Assembly (NCBI RefSeq): GCF_005298075.1
Contig: NZ_SZZH01000003.1
Span: 434,001-498,000, forward strand
Direction: 5' to 3'
Source of the DNA: Nakamurella flava
GTDB taxonomy: Bacteria > Actinomycetota > Actinomycetes > Mycobacteriales > Nakamurellaceae
DNA: 64,000 bases
Position 1 is the first letter of the stretch, and every line of letters begins with the position of its first letter. The notes under the pieces were generated by a model that was not told where the DNA came from, ran no database searches, and saw nothing but the letters and a program-made list of their open reading frames with translations. Below are positions 23,865 to 30,759 of this stretch, in pieces. Position numbers and translations under genes: made by a program.

Positions 23865-25400
23865 ATGATCGAAAGCGGGCCCCGCAGGGCCGTTTCCGGT
23901 GGGTTACGGCAGGGTGACGTACGTCACGCCACCACTGGTGGGGGGGTCGAAACCGCCGGGGGTGGCCCCGATCCGCTGACCATCGGCCGCCGGCTCCGGC
24001 ACGTGCGCCGGAGCCAGGGCAAGACGTTGGACGACATCGCCGCGCTGGCCGGGATCAGCGCCTCCGCGCTGTCGCTCATCGAGAACGGCAAACGGGAGGC
24101 CAAGCTCTCCGTCCTCGGAGCGCTGGCCGCCGGCCTCGGTCTCGGCATCGGTGATCTGCTGGCCGCCGAGCCGCCCAGCCGGCGGGCCGCGCTGGAGATC
24201 GAGCTGGAGAAGGCGCAACGGGCCGACTCGTTCCGTTCGCTCGGCATTCCCGCCGTCCGGACCGGGCCCCGGTTGCCCATGGAGGCACTCGAGGCGCTGG
24301 TCGGGCTGCACCAGGCACTGGGCAAGGTGCAGGCCGAACGGGCTGCCACCCCGGAGCACGCCCGCCGGGCCAACGCCGAGCTGCGCGAGTTGATGCGCCG
24401 GCGGGACAACTACTTCGGCGAGATCGAGACGGTGTCCGCGGATCTGCTGGCCGCCACCCGGTACGAGGGCGGGCCGATCACCCGCACCGTGGTCGACCGG
24501 ATGGCCGCGCACCTCGGGTTCCGTCTCGTGCACACCTCGGATCTGCCCGACTCCACCCGCACCGTCACTGATCTCGCCCACCGGTTGATCTACCTGCCGC
24601 AGCCGGACGCCGGTCAGCACGACTCCCGGTCGTTGGCCCTGCAGGCCCTCGGTCACGTCGTCCTCGGCCACGAGGTGCCGTCGGACTACTCGGAGTTCCT
24701 GCGCCAGCGGGTCGAGATCAACTATTTCGCCGCATCGCTGCTGATCCCGGAAAAGGGGGCGATGGCGCTGCTGCGGCGGGCCCGCGCGGCCAAGGACATC
24801 GCCATCGAGGACCTGCGGGACGCCTACGCCGTCTCCTACGAGACCGCCGCGCACCGCTTCACCAACCTGGCCACCCGGCACCTGGACCTGCCGGTGCACT
24901 TCATGCGGATCAGCTCGTCGGGCGTCATCTACAAGGCGTACGAGAACGACGGCATCAAGTTCCCGACCGACGCCACCGGCGCCATCGAGGGGCAGCGGGT
25001 GTGCCGCTACTGGACGGCGCGCGTCGTCTTCGACCAGCCCGACCTCTCGGCCGCCTACCAGCAGTACACCGACACCAAGTCCGGGACCTACTGGTGCACG
25101 GCGTTTGTCGACCGCACCCCGGCCGGGTTGTTCTCGGTGAACGTCGGGGTCCCGTACGCGCACGTGAAGTGGATGCGCGGCCGGGAAACCGTGGAGCGGA
25201 GCAAGTCCCGCTGCCCCGATCCGGATTGCTGCTCCCAGCCGCCGGCCGAGATCGCCTCCCGCTGGGACGGTCTCGCCTGGCCCAGCGCCCGGGCGCATGC
25301 CCACCTGCTGGCCGCCATGCCGCCCGGCGTGTTCCCCGGCGTCGACCAGACCGAGGTGCTCGCCTTCCTGGACCGCAACTCTCCCGCGCCGACCTCCTGA
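23865..25400 (+). CDS. ramB: RamB-type regulator of acetate metabolism (XRE/ScfR family)
   Basis: Likely local repressor/activator of the glyoxylate genes. The 511-residue protein has an XRE helix-turn-helix at about residues 42-95 ([20 protein letters not shown], then [13 protein letters not shown]). A central ImmA/IrrE-like peptidase-fold domain follows, then a C-terminal domain with clustered cysteines (RCPDPDCC), the layout of RamB and of the short-chain acyl-CoA-responsive ScfR regulators. The peptidase-like motif reads [10 protein letters not shown] and lacks the catalytic HExxH, so it probably serves as a ligand domain. It probably starts at the first base of its mRNA. Divergence from aceA matches the arrangement known around mycobacterial icl1. 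Confidence 0.85.
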   Translation: MIESGPRRAVSGGLRQGDVRHATTGGGVETAGGGPDPLTIGRRLRHVRRSQGKTLDDIAALAGISASALSLIENGKREAKLSVLGALAAGLGLGIGDLLAAEPPSRRAALEIELEKAQRADSFRSLGIPAVRTGPRLPMEALEALVGLHQALGKVQAERAATPEHARRANAELRELMRRRDNYFGEIETVSADLLAATRYEGGPITRTVVDRMAAHLGFRLVHTSDLPDSTRTVTDLAHRLIYLPQPDAGQHDSRSLALQALGHVVLGHEVPSDYSEFLRQRVEINYFAASLLIPEKGAMALLRRARAAKDIAIEDLRDAYAVSYETAAHRFTNLATRHLDLPVHFMRISSSGVIYKAYENDGIKFPTDATGAIEGQRVCRYWTARVVFDQPDLSAAYQQYTDTKSGTYWCTAFVDRTPAGLFSVNVGVPYAHVKWMRGRETVERSKSRCPDPDCCSQPPAEIASRWDGLAWPSARAHAHLLAAMPPGVFPGVDQTEVLAFLDRNSPAPTS

Positions 25401-25407
25401 TTCCGCC

Positions 25408-25464
25408 CGCGACTCGGTAAAGAACGCCGCTGTTCTCGCGCAGAGATGGCGTGTTGGCCCCAGT
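25408..25464 (+). repeat. Direct repeat copy 1, upstream of hypothetical gene
   Basis: This 57-base segment recurs at 26084-26140 with about 46 of 57 positions identical by hand alignment, including an unbroken 19-base core CGCCGCTGTTCTCGCGCAG. It begins eight bases after the ramB stop and ends 38 bases before the next gene. Each copy precedes a gene on the same strand, suggesting a shared regulatory element or a duplicated upstream region. Confidence 0.7.
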
Positions 25465-25502
25465 CGCGGCGGGCGATCGATCCGATCGGGCATTCTGCCG
25501 CG

Positions 25503-26096
25503 GTGGGTTCCAAGGGCGGCGGCCTCGACGCAGAGGACTGGTTCGTCGATCAGTACCAGGACTCCGCCGACCAGCCATTCGTCGTGCACCTTCGGCGGCT
25601 CGGCGTCGAACGGCTGGCCGGCTTGGTCGACCCCTGGGCGACGGAGTGCATCCAGCCGGGGCACCAGATGGATTTCGGTGGTTGTCTGATCCTGGTCGAC
25701 GTCCTCGACCACGAGACCCGTCGGGCCCTTCGTCCCCCCTGCACGTGGAACCTGGATCTCCAGGTGCTGTGGAACGGGAGCGCCCTGCAGGGCTACTGGG
25801 GTGACGGGTATCTATGGGACGGATTCCATCCCGACTACGACGAGATCCTGAACGTCCACGACCCATCGATGACCGACGTCGAGGCAGCGGAGCGAACGGT
25901 TGAGTGGCTGCAGGAGCAGTTGTCCCGTCCGCTCGAGCTCCGGCAGTGGGAACGTCCCGACGGCACGACATCATCCGAGTTGTGGCTGACGGACATCGGC
26001 GGCCGAATATCCAGCCACGGCCGGCCCTGGAGGCGTCGGGGTGAACCGACGAGGGTCACCCGTGTCCGGCCGCCTGGTCGGTCCGCGACTCGGTGA
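25503..26096 (+). CDS. Hypothetical protein, 197 residues
   Basis: I do not recognise this family with confidence. The protein is acidic and Trp-rich in the middle (CTWNLDLQVLW, GYWGDGYLW), has no signal peptide or membrane helix, and contains AAERTVEWLQEQLSRPLELRQW. That last pattern is reminiscent of small actinobacterial proteins of unknown function that pair an Arg-Arg/Pro loop with a WLxxQL helix. The last 30 residues are Arg-rich. The start is uncertain: GTG at 25503 was preferred, but ATG at 25446 is in frame. It is flanked by the two direct repeats, so it may have arrived or been duplicated as a unit. Confidence 0.55.
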   Translation: MGSKGGGLDAEDWFVDQYQDSADQPFVVHLRRLGVERLAGLVDPWATECIQPGHQMDFGGCLILVDVLDHETRRALRPPCTWNLDLQVLWNGSALQGYWGDGYLWDGFHPDYDEILNVHDPSMTDVEAAERTVEWLQEQLSRPLELRQWERPDGTTSSELWLTDIGGRISSHGRPWRRRGEPTRVTRVRPPGRSATR

Positions 26097-26140
26097 CCAC
26101 CGCCGCTGTTCTCGCGCAGCGACGGCGGATCACCCCCAGT
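26084..26140 (+). repeat. Direct repeat copy 2, upstream of ketopantoate reductase-like gene
   Basis: Second copy of the 57-base element at 25408-25464. It begins within the last codons of the hypothetical gene and ends 22 bases before the next start codon. Similarity continues weakly to a shared GATCGGG just before both starts. Confidence 0.7.
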
Positions 26141-26162
26141 GGGGCAGTGGTTGGATCGGGTC

Positions 26163-27119
26163 ATGCGCATCCTGATCGTCGGTGCCGGTGCGGTCGGCGG
26201 GTTGTTCGGCGGGCTGATGGCCGCGGCCGGGCGGGACGTCACTTTTCTGCTGCGTCCGGAACGGGCCGCGCAGGTCCGCGACGAGGGGCTGACCATCGTC
26301 GGCGGCCCGGGTCTGCCGGACGTCGACGGCCAGAACGGCGTGACGGTGAACGCTCCCGTCCTGACCGCCGCCGAGCTGCGCGACGGGCCCCGATTCGACC
26401 TCGTCGTGCTCGCCACCAAGGCGTACGGGCTCGAATCGGCCGTCATCGATGTCGGCCCGGCCGTGCGGAACGGGGCGACGGTGCTGCCGCTGCTGAACGG
26501 GATGCGCCACATCGACCGGCTGGTCGCCGAGTTCGGCGGGTCATCCGTCCTCGGTGGGTACGCGTTCGTCTCGTCGTACCTGGACGAGCGGGGCCGGGTG
26601 CTGGCCGGACCGGTGGCCCCGGCCATCACTTACGGGGAGCGCGACGGGTCCGACACCGAGCGCCTCCGGGCCTTCGACGCCGCCGCCCGCGATTGCGGCT
26701 TCACGGCGACCCGAAGCGCTAAGGTCACCGCCGAGATGTGGGCGAAGTGGGTCTTCTTGGCCGCCTTCGCCGGCACCAACGTGCTGTCCGGCGGGACACT
26801 CGGCCAGGCGTCCAGCGCTCCGGGTGGCGTCGCGACGATCACCGCGCTGCTGGCCGAGACGGCGTCGGTCGCCGAAGCGGCGGGTTTCCGGCCGAGCGAT
26901 GGCAAGCTGGCCAAGGACCTCACGATCCTCACCGACACGACGTCCGGCAACCGGGCGTCGATGGACAAGGACCGCCGGGCCGGGCGTCCGGTGGAGGACG
27001 AGGCCATCATCGGTGACCTGGTCGATCGGGCGGACCGGGCGGGCCTGCCCGTTCCGCTGCTGCGGGCGACGCGGATGGCCCTAGGCGTCTACCGGTCCGA
27101 ACGCGAGTCGACGGGCTGA
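26163..27119 (+). CDS. 2-dehydropantoate 2-reductase-like protein
   Basis: ApbA/PanE-family NADPH-dependent reductase that in its founding members makes pantoate for coenzyme A. The 318-residue protein starts with the dinucleotide-binding MRILIVGAGAVGG, continues with LVVLATKAYG and the hinge NGM, and has the C-terminal helical domain ending in the conserved region EDEAIIGDLV. The ATG at 26163 places the Rossmann strand at the very N terminus, as expected. Several paralogues usually exist, so the pantothenate role is not certain. The last 31 bases overlap the end of the convergent RarD-like gene. Confidence 0.8.
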   Translation: MRILIVGAGAVGGLFGGLMAAAGRDVTFLLRPERAAQVRDEGLTIVGGPGLPDVDGQNGVTVNAPVLTAAELRDGPRFDLVVLATKAYGLESAVIDVGPAVRNGATVLPLLNGMRHIDRLVAEFGGSSVLGGYAFVSSYLDERGRVLAGPVAPAITYGERDGSDTERLRAFDAAARDCGFTATRSAKVTAEMWAKWVFLAAFAGTNVLSGGTLGQASSAPGGVATITALLAETASVAEAAGFRPSDGKLAKDLTILTDTTSGNRASMDKDRRAGRPVEDEAIIGDLVDRADRAGLPVPLLRATRMALGVYRSERESTG

Positions 27120-28081
27120 GCGTCCGGGTCGGTCGAACCCGACCTCTCGGCCCCCGCCACCCGGGCCACGTGCTGGGTGCGGGCCCGCCGCAGCGCATCG
27201 GTGGTGAAGACGATCAGGGCCAGCCAGACCAGCCCGAAGCCGATCCACCGGGCCGGCGGCATCTGCTCACCGAACCAGAGCACTCCGAGCAGGAACTGCA
27301 CTGTCGGGGTCAGGTACTGCAGCAGCCCCAGTACCGACAGCGGCAGCCGTCGGGCCGCGGCCGCGAAGGCCAGCAGCGGCACGCAGGTGATGACTCCGGT
27401 GCCGATCAGCAGCAGCAGGTGGCCGGCGCCATTGCCCGGCACGGTCGAGCCGCCGGTCGCGCCGAGCACGATGAGGTAGCCGGCGGCCGGCACCAGCAGG
27501 ACCAGACCCTCGGCGGTCAGCGACGTGGTCGGAGCCACCGGGATGACCTTCTTGATCAGGCCATAGGTCGCGAACGACGCGGCCAGCGTGAGGGCGATCC
27601 ATGGGAACGATCCGCCGGCCACGGTGAGCACCGCCACGGCCAACGCGCCCAGGCCGACGGCCACCCACTGGGCGATCCGTAGCCGCTCGGAGAAGACGAC
27701 GACGCCCAGGGCCACCGTCACCAGCGGGTTGATGAAGTAGCCCAGCGCGGCCTCCACCACCTGGTCACTGTTGACCGCCCAGATGTAGAGGCCCCAGTTG
27801 ACCGAGATCACCACCGCCCCGGCCATCACCAGCAGCCAAGTGCGCGAGGACATCGCCCGCAGGGCGGGCCATCCCCGCACCACCGTGAGGACGACGGCGG
27901 ACACCAGCAGCGACCAGACCATCCGGTGGGCCAGGATCTCGACCGCGCCGGACGGCTGCAGCAGCGGCCAGTAGAGGGGGAACAGCCCCCAGATGCTGTA
28001 GGCCACCAGCCCGAACCACAGGCCGTTCGTCGCGACGGCTCCCGCAGCAGGACCACGGCGGCCGTCGTCAGGAGCAGACAC
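27089..28081 (-). CDS. rarD: RarD-like EamA-family permease
   Basis: Ten-helix drug/metabolite transporter superfamily membrane protein of 330 residues. The N terminus carries GLWFGLVAYSIWGLFPLYW, characteristic of RarD, followed by ISVNWGLYIWAVN, LGYFINPLV and, near the C terminus, LGLLQYLTPTVQFLLGV and WIGFGLVWLALI. RarD proteins lack a settled substrate. The start is GTG at 28081. Its 3' end overlaps the convergent reductase gene by 31 bases. Confidence 0.88.
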   Translation of the reverse strand: MSAPDDGRRGPAAGAVATNGLWFGLVAYSIWGLFPLYWPLLQPSGAVEILAHRMVWSLLVSAVVLTVVRGWPALRAMSSRTWLLVMAGAVVISVNWGLYIWAVNSDQVVEAALGYFINPLVTVALGVVVFSERLRIAQWVAVGLGALAVAVLTVAGGSFPWIALTLAASFATYGLIKKVIPVAPTTSLTAEGLVLLVPAAGYLIVLGATGGSTVPGNGAGHLLLLIGTGVITCVPLLAFAAAARRLPLSVLGLLQYLTPTVQFLLGVLWFGEQMPPARWIGFGLVWLALIVFTTDALRRARTQHVARVAGAERSGSTDPDAQPVDSRSDR

Positions 28082-28214
28082 TCTTCAACCCCGATCTTTC
28101 GCCGCCCTCACGGTAGGTGGCCGCCGGGCCCCGGGGCCACTCGGCGGTGCACGTCACCGGCCAGTGGCGATGGCGCGGACGGCGACGACCCCGGGTGCGG
28201 GGGAGTGGGACGGG

Positions 28215-28538
28215 TCAGTCCCCGCCGCCCCCACCCCCGCCGCCCCCGTCTCCGCCGCCACAACCGCCGTCCCCACCGAAACCGCCGAAACCACCGCCGT
28301 CGCCGCCGAACCACCCTCCGCCGTGGCCGCTGCTCGAGGTGGTGCAGTGGCCGCCGTGGCCGGTCGAGGCGTCGCTGCCGCCGAAGGCGTACCAGCCCGG
28401 GGATCCGCCGTCGGCTGCGGCGCCGCTCCGGCGGCGGCGCGGCGTGCGCCGCCCGCCCTCCCGGACGAAGGCGACCAGTACCAGGGTCACCAGCGCCGCG
28501 ATCACGATGATGGTGACGGTCACGCTGACTCTGTCCAT
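28215..28538 (-). CDS. Small Gly-rich single-pass membrane protein
   Basis: A 107-residue protein with one N-terminal membrane helix (VSVTVTIIVIAALVTLVLVAF, residues 4-24), an Arg-rich stop-transfer stretch (RRTPRRRR), and a C-terminal 60 residues almost wholly Gly with scattered Asp, His, Ser, Phe, Trp and Cys, ending in nine Gly and Asp. AGGGAGG lies about eight bases before the ATG at 28538, supporting this start rather than longer frames. Gly-rich cytoplasmic or extracytoplasmic tails of this kind occur in several small actinobacterial membrane proteins of unknown function. The function cannot be named. Confidence 0.6.
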   Translation of the reverse strand: MDRVSVTVTIIVIAALVTLVLVAFVREGGRRTPRRRRSGAAADGGSPGWYAFGGSDASTGHGGHCTTSSSGHGGGWFGGDGGGFGGFGGDGGCGGGDGGGGGGGGGD

Positions 28539-28635
28539 CTCCAGGCCCTCCCTGCGGTACCGGGCGGCGGCTGCTGCCGCGCCGTCATCGGTCTCCGCAG
28601 AGTGACACCGATCACGGTCCGGCAGGAAGTAGCCT

Positions 28636-28647
28636 TGCAATATTGCA
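28636..28647. promoter_or_regulatory. Perfect palindrome, possible operator
   Basis: TGCAATATTGCA is a perfect 12-bp inverted repeat 24 bases upstream of the DUF5753 regulator start. XRE-type regulators commonly bind such sites to control themselves. It lies where a -10 would be expected. Confidence 0.45.
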
Positions 28648-28670
28648 CGACCGTCTGCAGGGAGCGTCCG

Positions 28671-29552
28671 ATGAGCACAGTGAGCCCATCCGTCCGGGAG
28701 CGGCGGCTGGCCGCCGAGCTGCGCCGGCTGCGCATCGCGGCCGGACTGACCGGCCAGGACGTGGCCGCCGCCACCGGGTGGTCGGCGTCCAAGGTCTCGC
28801 GCATCGAGAACGGTCGGATCGGCATCGCCCCTGACGACCTGGATCGCCTGATCGAGCTCTATGGTCTGCCGCCAGAGCCGGCCACCGCCCTTCGGCGACT
28901 CGCCCCCGCCGGGCCGGCCCACGGCTGGTGGGAGGCCTGGGCGGACTCGCTCTCGTCCGGTTACGCCGCGCTGCTGCGGCTCGAGGCCGGGTCGACCGCC
29001 CTGCGGACCTACTGCGCCGTGCTGCCGCATCCTTTGGTGATGACCCCTGACTACGTCCGGCAGGTCGTGCGCTCGACCTGGCAGCGCCCGTCGGCCGCGG
29101 AGATCGAACGTCGGGTCGAGGTGTGCCGGCGTCGACAGTCAGTCCTGGATCGCGCCACCGAGCCGGGGCCGCTCCGGTTGTCCGTCGTCCTGGACGAGGC
29201 CGTGCTGCGTCGATCGGCGGTCAGCGCGCCGGGCGGCGGCGCGGACCCCGTCCGGATCCGCCGCGAACAGCTCGCCCACCTGGTGGCCGCGTCCGAACGG
29301 CCCGGGGTGGACATCCGGGTGCTGCCGTTCGCGGCCGGTATCCCGCCGGTGAGCGCTGGGTCGTTCAGCGTGCTGGAGTCCGCCGCCACCGGAGCGGCGG
29401 ACGTGGTCTACCTGGAGAACAAGACGCGGATCTCATTCGTCGATGTCGACGCCGAGGTCGATCGCTACGTGCGGGACCACCGTCTGCTCACCGAGATGGC
29501 GCTGCCGGCGGCCGATTCGCGCGCGCTGCTGCAGGAGCTGGCGGCGGACTGA
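28671..29552 (+). CDS. XRE-family regulator with DUF5753 domain
   Basis: A 293-residue protein with a helix-turn-helix at residues 10-65 (LRRLRIAAGLTGQDVAAATG, then SASKVSRIENGR). A DUF5753-type domain fills the rest, marked by WWEAWADSLSSGYAALLRLEAG, the RR(R)QSVLD segment and VYLENKTRISFVD. In Streptomyces, such regulators usually sit beside a small DUF397 protein (as in BldB/WhiJ-like pairs); none is visible on either side here. GGGAG lies seven to eight bases before the ATG. Target unknown. Confidence 0.88.
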   Translation: MSTVSPSVRERRLAAELRRLRIAAGLTGQDVAAATGWSASKVSRIENGRIGIAPDDLDRLIELYGLPPEPATALRRLAPAGPAHGWWEAWADSLSSGYAALLRLEAGSTALRTYCAVLPHPLVMTPDYVRQVVRSTWQRPSAAEIERRVEVCRRRQSVLDRATEPGPLRLSVVLDEAVLRRSAVSAPGGGADPVRIRREQLAHLVAASERPGVDIRVLPFAAGIPPVSAGSFSVLESAATGAADVVYLENKTRISFVDVDAEVDRYVRDHRLLTEMALPAADSRALLQELAAD

Positions 29553-29571
29553 TGCCGTCCGGGACGCCCGG

Positions 29572-29593
29572 ACCCGGTCGAGCCGGACCGGGT
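29572..29593. terminator. Hairpin between convergent genes
   Basis: ACCCGGTC (29572-29579) and GACCGGGT (29586-29593) form a perfect 8-bp stem with a six-base loop between the DUF5753 regulator and yajQ. No U-run is present. Confidence 0.5.
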
Positions 29594-29615
29594 GCGGGCG
29601 TCGACGCCGCGTCGG

Positions 29616-30107
29616 TCAGCGGTAGTTGGTGAACTGCAGGGCGATGTCCAGGTCGGCGTCCTTGAGGAGCGCGATGACGGCCTGCAGGTCGTCCCGCTTC
29701 TTGCCGGTCACTCGCAGCTGGTCACCCTGGATCTGGGCCTGCACGCCCTTGGGGCCCTCGTCCTTGATGCGCTTGACGATGGCTTTGGCCTTGTCCGAGG
29801 CGATCCCGTTCAACAGTGACCCGGTCACCTTGTAGGTCTTTCCCGACGCCGCCGGTTCGCCCATGTCCAGGGCCCGCAGCGAGATGCCCCGCTTGATGAG
29901 CTTGTCCTTGAAGACGTCGATGGCCGCCGTGCACCGCTCCTCCGTGCTGGAGGTGATGGTGATGTTGTCCTCGCCGGCCCAGGCGATGGTGGTGTCCGTG
30001 CCGCGGAAGTCGAACCGCTGGGACAGTTCCTTCGCCGCCTGGTTGAGGGCGTTGTCGGCCTCCTGGTGGTCGACCTTGCTGACGATGTCGAAGGATGCGT
30101 CGGCCAT
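29616..30107 (-). CDS. yajQ: YajQ-family nucleotide-binding protein
   Basis: Small (163-residue) cytoplasmic protein with two ferredoxin-like folds; Xanthomonas members bind cyclic di-GMP. It has the N-terminal signature [20 protein letters not shown], the middle [10 protein letters not shown] and the C-terminal ALQFTNYR typical of the family. The presence of a large GGDEF/EAL protein 650 bases away is suggestive but may be chance. AAGGAG is found seven bases before the ATG at 30107. Confidence 0.93.
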   Translation of the reverse strand: MADASFDIVSKVDHQEADNALNQAAKELSQRFDFRGTDTTIAWAGEDNITITSSTEERCTAAIDVFKDKLIKRGISLRALDMGEPAASGKTYKVTGSLLNGIASDKAKAIVKRIKDEGPKGVQAQIQGDQLRVTGKKRDDLQAVIALLKDADLDIALQFTNYR

Positions 30108-30348
30108 CGGAACTCCTTACCTGGGGGATGCGGCGGACGGGCGGACGTCCCCGACCGGTGCGCACCGCCGGGACGGATGCGCCCGGGCCACATTGTGCCC
30201 GCGCCGGCGGCGACCCGACCGGGCCGGGCCCAGGGCCGGGAGGCGATTGGGAAACCAGGGCCCCCCGCCTGTACGCTTGCCCGGCGCCGCACGGTCACCA
30301 CTTCCCGGGTCTGCCCGGAATCGGGAATCGTCCGTGTGTCCGCAGCCC

Positions 30349-30430
30349 GGCAGGTTGCCCGAGCGGCCAAAGGGAGCTGACTGTAAATCAGCCGGCACAG
30401 CCTACGGGGGTTCGAATCCCTCACCTGCCA
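30349..30430 (+). tRNA. tRNA-Tyr (GTA)
   Basis: Acceptor strands GGCAGGT (30349-30355) and ACCTGCC (30423-30429) pair fully. The anticodon loop holds GTA at 30383-30385, and a long variable arm marks a type II tRNA. TTCGAATCC supplies the T arm. CCA is not encoded. A strong terminator follows. Confidence 0.96.
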
Positions 30431-30438
30431 CCCGCACC

Positions 30439-30476
30439 GACGATGGGCCCCGTTCTCCGGAACGGGGCCCATCGTC
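30439..30476 (+). terminator. Terminator of tRNA-Tyr
   Basis: A perfect 17-bp stem (30439-30455 with 30460-30476) with loop TCCG, followed by GTTTC. It starts eight bases after the tRNA. Confidence 0.85.
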
Positions 30477-30630
30477 GTTTCCGGCCGGCGCGCTCTTCGA
30501 CGACGTCGGGCGTCGCAGCCGGGTGGCGCAAGCCCCCGTTGGCGTACGGGAATATCACGGGTTTTCGCCCGGGACGCGAAGTTGCGTCGGTACGTCCAGC
30601 GCACCCGGGTGAATAGGGCTGCCGCGTTCG

Positions 30631-30659
30631 TTCTCGAATCGCCACCAACGGGCTACGCT
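30631..30659 (+). promoter_or_regulatory. Candidate promoter of the GGDEF/EAL gene
   Basis: TTCTCG (30631-30636) and TACGCT (30654-30659) are separated by 17 bases; the leader to the GTG at 30760 would be about 95 bases. Confidence 0.4.
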
Positions 30660-30759
30660 CCGTACGGAACGGGGGTGCGGCCGGCGGATTTCCCTCATGC
30701 CCGCAGCAGATGGCCCCGCGGCGAGGTGCGTGCAGGCGTGGGTCGGGGAGGTGACTGCT

